64,000 bases of DNA from Allomuricauda sp. F6463D. GTDB lineage: Bacteria; Bacteroidota; Bacteroidia; Flavobacteriales; Flavobacteriaceae. The stretch's first letter is position 1; each line of letters starts with the position of its first letter. The stretch spans positions 992,001-1,056,000 of the forward strand of contig NZ_JALKAN010000002.1 of the NCBI RefSeq assembly GCF_023015965.1, written 5' to 3'. The translations under genes and the position numbers were made by a program. Of this stretch, positions 16,854-24,412 are shown in pieces. The notes under the pieces are model-generated. The model was given only the letters and a program-made list of their open reading frames with translations. It was not told the DNA's origin and made no database searches.

Positions 16854-17468
16854 TTATTTTTGTTTCTTTTTAAGAAAAAGGCTTTCTTTTATACTTTTCA
16901 ATCTTTTAAAGGCCTTTTTGTTTACTTTTTCAGTTTTTTGTTTTTGTGCTTTTGGGTCGTGTAACATTCCTGTGCAAAGACACATTTTTTTCTCGGTTCG
17001 TGTAAGAATATCGAAATTCTTACATGTTTGGCAGCCTTTCCAAAATTCTGGGTCGTCCGTAAGTTCTGAAAAGGTTACAGGTTTATAGCCCAATTCGTAA
17101 TTCATCTTCATTACGGCCAATCCTGTAGTGATACCAAAGATTTTGGCATCGGGGAATTTTTTTCTTGAGAGATTAAAAACGGCTTTCTTGATTTCTTTTG
17201 CCAGTCCTTGGTTTCTATAATCAGGATGCACTATTAATCCGGAATTGGCCACAAAGTCTTTGTTGCCCCAGACTTCTATATAGCAGAAACCAGCAAATTT
17301 ATCACCATCCAAAGCTATGATGGCGTTTCCATTTTGGAGTCGTTTTATAATGTATTCAGGCGTACGTCTAGCAATACCTGTACCTCGGACCTTGGCCGAT
17401 TCGGTAATGGTATCACTTATGATTTGTGCGTATTTAAAATGTGATTCGTTAGCAACAATAATTTCCAT
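16854..17468 (-). CDS. GNAT acyltransferase, probable N-acylglutamate synthase of the arginine operon
   Basis: First structural gene of the arginine operon. With the start at 17468 it is 204 residues, beginning MEIIVANESHFKYAQIISDTI. It has a GNAT fold with the acyl-CoA motif LIVHPDYRNQGLAKEI (about 78-93) and a GITTGLAVMKMNYELGY segment (about 112-128). After the GNAT core come C146xxC149 and C163xC165, which could bind a metal, then a very basic Lys-rich tail. No argA or argJ is otherwise present, so this is the obvious candidate for making N-acetyl- or N-succinyl-glutamate. I recall genetic work in Bacteroides pointing to such a GNAT. The open frame extends back to a GTG at 17531, but those 21 residues look like leader RNA. 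Confidence 0.82.
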   Translation of the reverse strand: MEIIVANESHFKYAQIISDTITESAKVRGTGIARRTPEYIIKRLQNGNAIIALDGDKFAGFCYIEVWGNKDFVANSGLIVHPDYRNQGLAKEIKKAVFNLSRKKFPDAKIFGITTGLAVMKMNYELGYKPVTFSELTDDPEFWKGCQTCKNFDILTRTEKKMCLCTGMLHDPKAQKQKTEKVNKKAFKRLKSIKESLFLKKKQK

Positions 17469-17517
17469 TGCGAGCGATTGTTCTGTAAAAATTGAGAAAT
17501 GTATTCGGAGGTTTTGC

Positions 17518-17539
17518 GGAAATGGACTCACCTATTTCC
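17518..17539 (-). promoter_or_regulatory. Leader hairpin ahead of the arginine operon
   Basis: In the RNA, GGAAAT (17539-17534) can pair with ATTTCC (17523-17518) around a 10-base loop. The same GGAAAT is inside a competing shorter hairpin, CTATT-GGA-AATAG (17545-17533), so only one can form at a time. Neither is followed by a U-run, so if this is attenuation it would act on translation or through Rho and not as a simple intrinsic terminator. Confidence 0.4.
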
Positions 17540-17552
17540 AATAGTTATATTG

Positions 17553-17566
17553 CACCCTTACGGGCG
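17553..17566 (-). promoter_or_regulatory. GUAA-capped hairpin spanning the arginine leader stop codon
   Basis: CGCCC-GUAA-GGGUG: a five-pair stem (one G-U) closed by a GNRA tetraloop. The loop contains the UAA stop of the leader peptide and the left arm contains the last Arg and Pro codons. A ribosome stalled on the Arg codons would keep it unfolded. Confidence 0.5.
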
Positions 17567-17641
17567 ACGGCGACGGGGAGTAAATGGACTGATTGGAGCA
17601 GTGGTGCTCAAAGTAGATGATATGTACAGTTGTCCTTTCAT
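17558..17641 (-). CDS. Arginine-codon leader peptide (candidate attenuator)
   Basis: A 27-codon frame, ATG at 17639-17641 and TAA at 17558-17560, begins MKGQLYISSTLSTTAPISPF and ends TPRRRRP then stop. Four arginine codons in a row (CGT CGC CGT CGC) stand directly before the Pro and stop codons, and the ORF lies 89 bases ahead of the first gene of the arginine operon in the same orientation. That is the design of a classical amino-acid leader peptide: ribosomes slow on the Arg codons when charged tRNA-Arg is short, changing the fold of the RNA downstream. Foldable segments follow (17518-17566), plus a 9-base direct repeat AGTCCATTT (17582-17590 and 17520-17528). The peptide function is inferred; the codons are directly read. 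Confidence 0.8.
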   Translation of the reverse strand: MKGQLYISSTLSTTAPISPFTPRRRRP

Positions 17642-17657
17642 TTCAGGGGCTAATGTA

Positions 17658-17665
17658 CAAATTAA
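17658..17665 (-). promoter_or_regulatory. Weak -7-like box for the arginine operon
   Basis: TTAATTTG on the minus strand differs from TAnnTTTG at one position and lies 17 bases before the leader ATG, a fitting distance. No -33 TTTG is seen at the usual spacing, so this is only a suggestion. Confidence 0.25.
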
Positions 17666-17688
17666 TTCGAATTAGATTAGGGTTGTAG

Positions 17689-19041
17689 TTATTTTTTGTA
17701 GAAATATAACTTTTTTGGTCTGCTAACTATCATTTCATAAACAAAATAGCCGATTACCACGATGTATTCAATGGTCAATAGCCAAAGATTTTCCTTGTAT
17801 TCTGGGTTGGAATAGGCGTAATAGCTTAAAATAACAGTGCAGGACCATATCAAGGGAAACCTATAATTGGTAAAGATTGCAATGCCCAATAGGAATACCA
17901 CATACCATGGGTGAACAGTGCTCGATAGAAAATAATAGCTCGCCAGTAGTAACACCATTGTTGTAATAACACTTTCGAGTTTTTGATTTCTCCGTAGGAA
18001 AGCTAATAAAAGCACAATAATAATGATAGCCCTTGTTAGTATGGAGCCATAAGAATCTATAAGTTCCCAAGGTTTCGCTTCATAGTAGGAGACAGCAATT
18101 TTCTTTACTACGTTATAAATACCAGCGTTGAATTCGAAATTGGAAAACCATAATCCGACGGTCTTCGAGTAATTGTCTATAAAAACAGGTGAGTAAAAAG
18201 GAAGTAACAAGGCTGCACATCCCAACAATATAAGTATGTAAAAAAAGACACTTTTTTTTAGACGAAAATATTTTAGAAAGATCGGTAAAAATAGTAGCGG
18301 TATCAGTTTTACCATGATGGAGCAGGCATATAAAGGGGTTGCCCATTGCCATTTATTTTGGGATATCAGATAAAGAGACCAAACAAGAAAGAAGAGCATT
18401 ACACCTTCAAAATGAAGATTACCGGTCAATTCTATGATCACCAAGGGATTTAGAAAATACCAAAAAGCCATGTGGTTGGCCTTGTTTAGGTTCTGAAGTA
18501 GTTTTCTTCCAAAATAGAGGGTGCCCAAGTCTGCTAAGATGATGATAACACGCATGGCAATCATGGAGCCCATTACACTTCCACCTCCAAAGATTGTAGC
18601 GAAAGCAAAGAGCAATTGATTTACAGGAGGGTAATTGCTATAGTGCCGAGCGTTCAAAGTGCTCATGCCTTTATAAAGTTCCTGCATGGTATCAAAGAAA
18701 ACGGTGCCCTGAGATATAATTTGGTCGGGCGTGTACAGATACGGATTGATACCGTTTTTGATGAGTTCGCCGTCCCAAATAAAACGGTAAAAATCTTGGG
18801 AAAGGTTTGGTACGGCAATTAGGAATACCAACCGAAAAAGGATTCCAATGACCAATAGAAACTTAAAGTTCCATTTTTCGAATTGGATGAGTTTGTGGCA
18901 CAGATAAAAAAGTGCGCCAAAAAGCATGAACAATTTGACATAATCCGTTCGAACCAAGTTATATGCAAAGCTCCAATAGAATAAAATACAAGCGATAGCA
19001 AAAAGTATCGGGTATTTGTGCAGTCGCCAATAAGATTGCAT
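17689..19041 (-). CDS. Polytopic glycosyltransferase (GT-C fold, mannosyltransferase-like)
   Basis: A 450-residue membrane protein with about eleven hydrophobic helices. The motif SQDFYRFIWDGELIKNGINPYLYTP (in the first large loop, residues about 79-103) is the Asp-containing segment of polyprenyl-phosphate-dependent GT-C enzymes of the GT87/mannosyltransferase type. A YSNYPPVNQLLFA segment follows, also typical. It would transfer a sugar from a polyprenyl-phosphate carrier on the outer face of the inner membrane; donor and acceptor are unknown. It is nine bases downstream of the GT2 gene at 19051 and forms an operon with the two GT2 genes, which could make the carrier-linked sugar. Confidence 0.78.
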   Translation of the reverse strand: MQSYWRLHKYPILFAIACILFYWSFAYNLVRTDYVKLFMLFGALFYLCHKLIQFEKWNFKFLLVIGILFRLVFLIAVPNLSQDFYRFIWDGELIKNGINPYLYTPDQIISQGTVFFDTMQELYKGMSTLNARHYSNYPPVNQLLFAFATIFGGGSVMGSMIAMRVIIILADLGTLYFGRKLLQNLNKANHMAFWYFLNPLVIIELTGNLHFEGVMLFFLVWSLYLISQNKWQWATPLYACSIMVKLIPLLFLPIFLKYFRLKKSVFFYILILLGCAALLLPFYSPVFIDNYSKTVGLWFSNFEFNAGIYNVVKKIAVSYYEAKPWELIDSYGSILTRAIIIIVLLLAFLRRNQKLESVITTMVLLLASYYFLSSTVHPWYVVFLLGIAIFTNYRFPLIWSCTVILSYYAYSNPEYKENLWLLTIEYIVVIGYFVYEMIVSRPKKLYFYKK

Positions 19042-19050
19042 AATCTTGAT

Positions 19051-20535
19051 TTATGCCTTGGAAGTTAGGGATTTAAAGAATACAAATCCAAAACCAAGAA
19101 ATAACATCAGGTGGAATGGGAACAATCCGTAATCGTTTAGCGGCACGGCACTGTACATTCCAAAAAGAAAATAGATCATTAAGGCAAATTCCAAAATCAT
19201 ATTAGGAGACAACTTGTTGGTCAAATATTTGTTGCCCTTCCATGTGTCCTTAATACTATTGATGTTGAACTTGGGTGTCCGTACAAATTCACTTCGTTTG
19301 CCCAAATGTCCTTCCAAAACTGCAACGGTATTGTGCAAAGAGAAGCCTAATGCCACGGAGAAGAAAGTGAAGAAAAGTTTGATATAGTCCACAAAATTAT
19401 CGAAACTGCTTCCCTGAATACTTTTATAGGTAAACCAATAACAAACGAACAGGATAATGGTACTTAGGATAAAGAAACTTGTCACTTCAAATACCCAACC
19501 CAAATGTCCGTAGGTGTTTTTAATGTATAGCATGGGAATGCTCAATAATGCCACGATGAAAACACATAGGAACATGGAACTGTTCAATAAATGCATTACG
19601 CCATGGAACTTGGTTTTAAAAGGTATGTTTTTGGAGGTGATGACACTCCAAACGGTTTTTCTGAAATTTTCGGCCCCACCTTTGTTCCAACGAAATTGTT
19701 GTGAACGGGCTGCACTTATTACAACAGGAAGTTCAGCTGGTGTTTCAACGTCTTCCAAATATTTGAACTTCCAGTTTTTTAATTGGGCACGGTAGCTCAA
19801 ATCCAAATCTTCGGTAAGCGTGTCACCTTCCCAATTACCAGCGTCAAAAATGCACTCTTTTCTCCAAATACCTGCAGTGCCGTTAAAATTGATAAAGTGC
19901 CCCTTGGAATTTCTTCCTACTTGTTCTAACGTAAAATGGGCGTCCAATGCAAAGGCCTGAATACGGGTAAGTGTGGAATAATCTCTATTGATGTGCCCCC
20001 AGCGGGTCTGAACCACACCAATTTCTTCATCCTTAAAATAAGGGACTGTTTTTTTGAGCCAATCGGCCTCTGGAAGGAAATCTGCATCAAAGATGGCGAT
20101 AAAATCACCTTTTGCTATTTCCAATCCTTCTTTTAGGGCACCAGCCTTGTAGCCTTTTCGGTTTTCCCTGCGGATGTGTTGAATGTCTAATCCTGTTTGC
20201 TGAAGTTGCTCAATTCTTTGGGCAGTTTCTATCACAGAATCATCAGTTGAATCGTCCAACACTTGGATTTCCAATTTGCTTTTCGGGTATTCGATTTTAG
20301 CGATGTTGTCCAACAAGCGCTCCATAACATATTCCTCATTATAAATTGGAAGTTGTATGGTTACGAATGGAATTTCTTTGGGATCAAGAAGATTGAATTT
20401 TGGGGCTACTTCATTTCGCTTTTTGTAGCCGAGATAGTTGATCAATAGATTCAACTGCGCAAGGCTATAGAAAAAAATCAAAATTAAGGCGAAACTATAA
20501 ATGGCAATGATGATGTAAGCAATAGCAAGTCCCAT
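19051..20535 (-). CDS. Membrane GT2 glycosyltransferase, cellulose-synthase-like
   Basis: Processive-type glycosyltransferase of 494 residues: an N-terminal membrane helix, a GT2 domain, then several C-terminal helices. Catalytic features read in order are VTIQLPIYNEEYV, LDDSTDDS (first Asp pair), FDADFLPEADW (DxD), TEDLDLSYRAQLKNWKF (catalytic base TED), and QQFRW (QxxRW), the full D-D-D-QxxRW set of the cellulose synthase-like group. It would polymerise or extend a sugar on or in the inner membrane. Product cannot be read. It overlaps the neighbouring GT2 gene by one base. Confidence 0.88.
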   Translation of the reverse strand: MGLAIAYIIIAIYSFALILIFFYSLAQLNLLINYLGYKKRNEVAPKFNLLDPKEIPFVTIQLPIYNEEYVMERLLDNIAKIEYPKSKLEIQVLDDSTDDSVIETAQRIEQLQQTGLDIQHIRRENRKGYKAGALKEGLEIAKGDFIAIFDADFLPEADWLKKTVPYFKDEEIGVVQTRWGHINRDYSTLTRIQAFALDAHFTLEQVGRNSKGHFINFNGTAGIWRKECIFDAGNWEGDTLTEDLDLSYRAQLKNWKFKYLEDVETPAELPVVISAARSQQFRWNKGGAENFRKTVWSVITSKNIPFKTKFHGVMHLLNSSMFLCVFIVALLSIPMLYIKNTYGHLGWVFEVTSFFILSTIILFVCYWFTYKSIQGSSFDNFVDYIKLFFTFFSVALGFSLHNTVAVLEGHLGKRSEFVRTPKFNINSIKDTWKGNKYLTNKLSPNMILEFALMIYFLFGMYSAVPLNDYGLFPFHLMLFLGFGFVFFKSLTSKA

Positions 20536-21224
20536 TATTTTAAACTGTATTTAAAGATCCAACCCAATATTTTTATGCCCGCAAATATAGTACCTTTTAC
20601 CGTACCTGATACTTTTGAGACACCTATTCTTTGTTTGTAACGCACTGGTACTTCGATATATGACATTTTTTTTCTCAAAATTTTCAATTGCATTTCCACA
20701 GTCCATCCGTAAGTTGTGTCCTGCATATCCAATTCTTTGAGCTTTTCATATTTTATGGCCCTAAAAGGTCCCAAATCCGTAAATTTGGACCGAAAAAACA
20801 ATCGCATTAAAAATGTGGCCAATTGGTTGCCAAAAACTTGTTGCGGAGTCATAGAACCAGGTTCGCGAAGTGATTTTTTTCGCGCTCCAACCACAAAATC
20901 AACGTCATTTTCCAAAATTGGGGCGACAATCTTATCCAATTCTTCCGGATAATCTGAATAGTCTCCGTCAATAAATACGATAATATCGGGTGTTTTGGAT
21001 TGTTCGGAGATGTATTTTAATCCTTTTAAACAGGCAAACCCATAGCCCTTGTGGTTTTCCGTGATTACGGTTGCCCCCGCTTTTTTTGCATTTGTTGCGG
21101 TATCGTCTGAGGAACCATTATCTACTACCACAATTTCGGATACATGTGAGGGTAGTCCCGATACCACCAGACCAATGGAATCTCCTTCGTTGATTGCGGG
21201 TATAATGACCTTTATGTCTTCCAT
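20535..21224 (-). CDS. GT2 glycosyltransferase, dolichyl-phosphate sugar synthase-like
   Basis: A 229-residue soluble or peripheral GT2 enzyme. It begins with VIIPAINEGDSIGLVVSGLP, has VVDNGSSDDT (nucleotide Asp), a VIFIDGDYSDYPEEL segment (DxD and acceptor) and LRFFFRSKFTDLGPFRAIKYEKL-like text at residues about 145-170. It resembles DPM1/polyprenyl-phosphate glycosyltransferases that charge the lipid carrier used by GT-C enzymes, which fits the GT-C gene two positions downstream. It heads the three-gene operon with 97 bases of upstream space to the ferredoxin gene. Confidence 0.87.
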   Translation of the reverse strand: MEDIKVIIPAINEGDSIGLVVSGLPSHVSEIVVVDNGSSDDTATNAKKAGATVITENHKGYGFACLKGLKYISEQSKTPDIIVFIDGDYSDYPEELDKIVAPILENDVDFVVGARKKSLREPGSMTPQQVFGNQLATFLMRLFFRSKFTDLGPFRAIKYEKLKELDMQDTTYGWTVEMQLKILRKKMSYIEVPVRYKQRIGVSKVSGTVKGTIFAGIKILGWIFKYSLK

Positions 21225-21321
21225 TGGATAAATCTGAATTTTAGTTAGATTATAGAGTTGCCAAAACTAAAATTTTCAGAGGCCATTTATCCATAAATAT
21301 TAAAAAATGCTTAAAATGAGG

Positions 21322-22926
21322 CTATTTTTTGTTTACAAGGGTCATCAAGTCCACGTCGTTCCCTAAAAGTACTTGGTTACTATCTATTCTACCTTCGAGC
21401 GGGCCATTTTCTAGTTTAAGAACACCTCTAGGGCATACTGCCGAACAAATACCACAACCCACACAACTAGAACGAACTATATTCTCGCCTTTTTGAGCAT
21501 AGGCACGTACATCTATACCCATTTCACAATAGGTGGAACAATTTCCACAAGAAATACATTGTCCCCCATTAGTGGTAATCCTGAATCGGGAAAAAAGTTT
21601 TTGCTGAAAACCTAAGATTGCCGCCATTGGGCATCCAAATCGGCACCATACCCTATTACCGAAAATAGGATAGAAACCAGTACCAATGACTCCAGAAAAT
21701 ATACTGCCAATTAAAAAGGAATAGGATTTACGAAGGGTTTCGGATTTAAAAAGAAAAACTTGGCCTTCCCCACTAAAAAAGTGAAATCCAATCAGGGCGA
21801 TGATGATTACAAAATAACCGATGGCCCCGTATTGTGCATCTTTTTGTAGTTGATCTCTTTTAAAAATCATCACCCAACCAAAGACCATGGTGAGCAATAC
21901 GGCAACGCCTATCAAAAAAGTACTTTTTGTCAACCAATATTTGCTGGTATCGGTTCCCAAATAAGAATAAATTACAGCAGTGGTCATCAAGGTTACAAAA
22001 ACCACAACACTATGCACTACCCATCGCTCAATTTTCCAAGCTTTTGTGGATTTATCGCTTAATTGCCTAAAGGAATCCCCGGCAGTTTCGGCTAGTCCAC
22101 CACAACCGCAGACCCAAGAACAGTACCATCTCTTTCCATATTTGTAGGTGAGAATAGGGGTTATTACGAAAATGGAGAGTATGGCGAATATCAATAAGGC
22201 AAAACCAATATCACCGGAACTCAAAAATCCTTTGATGCGGTATCCTTCAAAATTATAATAATTGAGAGGCCATACGTTTTTTAAATCAAAATAAGGAAGA
22301 CTTCCACCATTCAAAACTTTATGACCATTTAAGCGTGCCATTAACTCGGGGATTATAAACGCAAAGGCAGTCTGAAAAAACATAACGCTGAAAGTGCGCA
22401 GTCTCTCGTAGCGATTATGACGATACTTCCATAGAAATTTTATGCCAAAAGCCAAAATGGCAACGGTGTATAGGGTGCCATAAACAAACCATTGGCTGGC
22501 TGGATTTCCACTCAACAATTTGCTTAGTGGGTCAAAAAGGCCGATAACACCTTTATTATCACCATTACTTACCAGTCCCAGATATTCGGGATAAAAATAG
22601 AGTACAACATAAAACCCTGTTAGCGAAAGTCCTGCCACCCAGGCCCATAGTCCGCGACTAGAAATGGATTTGAACCATACGCCATCGTTTTTGATGCCTG
22701 GCAGTTTATTGGAATAAGCATCCCAAGCAAACCAAATAATACCAAAAGAAATAGCGAGCAACGATAGCGTTAACCATAACACTTTGTTGGGGAAGTTAAC
22801 ATTGAATACGGCCAATAAGAGAATCCCCAATCCTGACAGTCCCAAGATGGTTGCAATTTTTTGGCTGATGCTCAGGCTTTTAGGTGGTTCCCCGGTAAGG
22901 GCCATGCTTTTATCGTAAGTGCTCAT
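21322..22926 (-). CDS. NapH/NosR-like membrane 4Fe-4S protein
   Basis: A 534-residue inner-membrane electron-transfer protein with about ten hydrophobic helices. Two Cys-rich sites lie on loops: WCSWVCGCGG (about residues 265-274) and WCRFGCPMAAILG (about 428-440), related to the CxxxCP motifs of NapH/NosR. Two 4Fe-4S ferredoxin motifs follow near the C-terminus, CISCGNCSTYC and CVGCGICSAVC. It is followed nine bases upstream in the same operon by a flavoprotein. Members of this superfamily pass electrons across the membrane between quinol or a flavoprotein and a periplasmic partner; the partner here is not known. No Nap or Nos catalytic genes are in the window. Confidence 0.8.
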   Translation of the reverse strand: MSTYDKSMALTGEPPKSLSISQKIATILGLSGLGILLLAVFNVNFPNKVLWLTLSLLAISFGIIWFAWDAYSNKLPGIKNDGVWFKSISSRGLWAWVAGLSLTGFYVVLYFYPEYLGLVSNGDNKGVIGLFDPLSKLLSGNPASQWFVYGTLYTVAILAFGIKFLWKYRHNRYERLRTFSVMFFQTAFAFIIPELMARLNGHKVLNGGSLPYFDLKNVWPLNYYNFEGYRIKGFLSSGDIGFALLIFAILSIFVITPILTYKYGKRWYCSWVCGCGGLAETAGDSFRQLSDKSTKAWKIERWVVHSVVVFVTLMTTAVIYSYLGTDTSKYWLTKSTFLIGVAVLLTMVFGWVMIFKRDQLQKDAQYGAIGYFVIIIALIGFHFFSGEGQVFLFKSETLRKSYSFLIGSIFSGVIGTGFYPIFGNRVWCRFGCPMAAILGFQQKLFSRFRITTNGGQCISCGNCSTYCEMGIDVRAYAQKGENIVRSSCVGCGICSAVCPRGVLKLENGPLEGRIDSNQVLLGNDVDLMTLVNKK

Positions 22927-22935
22927 AATATTAGG

Positions 22936-24285
22936 TTAGGAAATTTGAAAGATGCGTTTTAGATTTTTCTTTTTTGGGGTGATGGACTTACCATAATCTT
23001 TATTGTATTTCGATATAATTTCCGATTCAAAGCTTTTATAAAATTCTGGGTCAAAATTGGCGTCCGCCAAATGTTCTATCACAAAACCCATCGTTCTTTT
23101 TTCATTCAGCCAACGGTCAAAAACTTCATGTCGTAAACGAATACCAAAAGTGTTGATGCCCAAAAACGTTTCCGAATCTTTATGAAACGCAATAGTGATG
23201 CAGATTTTTTCTTTTGGGTGTCTCCAATGAAAATGTGATTCTGTTTCTTTTTTACTTCTTTCTGAAAAAACCCAACCATAGGTTTGGTACTCAATATCCA
23301 AAAACTTGGCAGAGTTGAACCAATTTCCAGGATTGTATTCCATGGGGTTCTCACAAATGGTTTGGGCAAGGGCCTCACCCATCATCCGACCAGTGTACCA
23401 AACAGCTTCAATTGGTCGTCGGTTGCCAATAGCCACATGTTGTTCGGCGCAATCGCCGATGGCATAAATATCTTTTATATTGGTTTCTAGCTGTCGATTT
23501 ACTTTGACTCCTCGGCCAAGTTCAATCCCGGAATCTTTTAGGAAATCAATATTGGGAGCAACTCCAGCGGTTAGACCAACAAGGTTGCATTCGATTTCTT
23601 CACCGGATTCGGCAATGGTCACAGATTTCACTTTCCCGTTTTCGTCAGGTTTGATTTCCTTTAACGAAGCACCCAAACGAAGATCTATATGATGTTCCTG
23701 GATATGCTCGTTGATCATTTGCGATTCACCATTGGGTAAAACGCCGTTCCAGAAACTGGTTTCACGAACCAAAAAGGTAACTGGAATATCACGTGTTCGG
23801 AGCATCTCTGCTAGTTCAATGCCTATGAGGCCACCACCCACGATTACGGCATGTTTACATACTTTATTGTTGGGAGCGTTGTTTTCCAAAAGTTCCAAAT
23901 CCTGTTTGGAATAGAGTCCTTGAACACCATTCAAATCTTGACCCGGCCATCCAAATTTGTTAGGCTTGGAACCGGTTGCAATAATGAGCTTGTCATAGTT
24001 AAGATCGGGAGCTCCGTCAATCTGTATTGCTTTTTGTTCAGTATTAACATGTGAAACTCGACCTTCCACCAACTCAATCCTATTCTTTTGCCAGAAGTGA
24101 TTTTCGTAGGGTTGGGTATGTTCAAATTTCATGTGTCCCATGTACACATACATCAGAGCGGTTCTTGAAAAGAAATACTTGCTTTCGGCAGAAACAATGG
24201 TAATTTTTTTATCGGATAGTTTACGGATATGCCTGGCAGCGGTTACACCCGCTATTCCATTTCCAATGATGACAATATGCTCCAT
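22936..24285 (-). CDS. FAD/NAD(P)-dependent oxidoreductase
   Basis: A 449-residue pyridine nucleotide-disulphide oxidoreductase-like protein. The FAD Rossmann motif VIIGNGIAGVTAARHIRK opens the protein, a second nucleotide motif VIVGGGLIGIELAEMLR lies near residue 150, and the FAD-closing DIYAIGDCAE is near 294. It resembles NADH-dependent nitrite reductase/rubredoxin reductase flavoproteins. No redox-active CxxxxC pair is seen. It is the upstream gene of a two-gene operon with the NapH/NosR-like ferredoxin, nine bases apart, so it probably feeds electrons from NAD(P)H into it. The exact acceptor is unknown. Confidence 0.85.
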   Translation of the reverse strand: MEHIVIIGNGIAGVTAARHIRKLSDKKITIVSAESKYFFSRTALMYVYMGHMKFEHTQPYENHFWQKNRIELVEGRVSHVNTEQKAIQIDGAPDLNYDKLIIATGSKPNKFGWPGQDLNGVQGLYSKQDLELLENNAPNNKVCKHAVIVGGGLIGIELAEMLRTRDIPVTFLVRETSFWNGVLPNGESQMINEHIQEHHIDLRLGASLKEIKPDENGKVKSVTIAESGEEIECNLVGLTAGVAPNIDFLKDSGIELGRGVKVNRQLETNIKDIYAIGDCAEQHVAIGNRRPIEAVWYTGRMMGEALAQTICENPMEYNPGNWFNSAKFLDIEYQTYGWVFSERSKKETESHFHWRHPKEKICITIAFHKDSETFLGINTFGIRLRHEVFDRWLNEKRTMGFVIEHLADANFDPEFYKSFESEIISKYNKDYGKSITPKKKNLKRIFQIS

Positions 24286-24412
24286 GGTTTTGGTTTGATT
24301 GTTGAATGTGTCGAGATTTAAAGGAAGAACTTAACAGTTCGAGGGAATTTAGTAAGAATTTAACAGCTAAATGATGTTTTAAAAGTATTATTTTAGGGAA
24401 CCTATTACGATT

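Noticed and set aside
17469..17531. N-terminal extension of the GNAT gene from a GTG at 17531
   Set aside because: The 21 extra residues have no GNAT homology and overlap the foldable leader RNA; the ATG at 17468 gives the family N-terminus.
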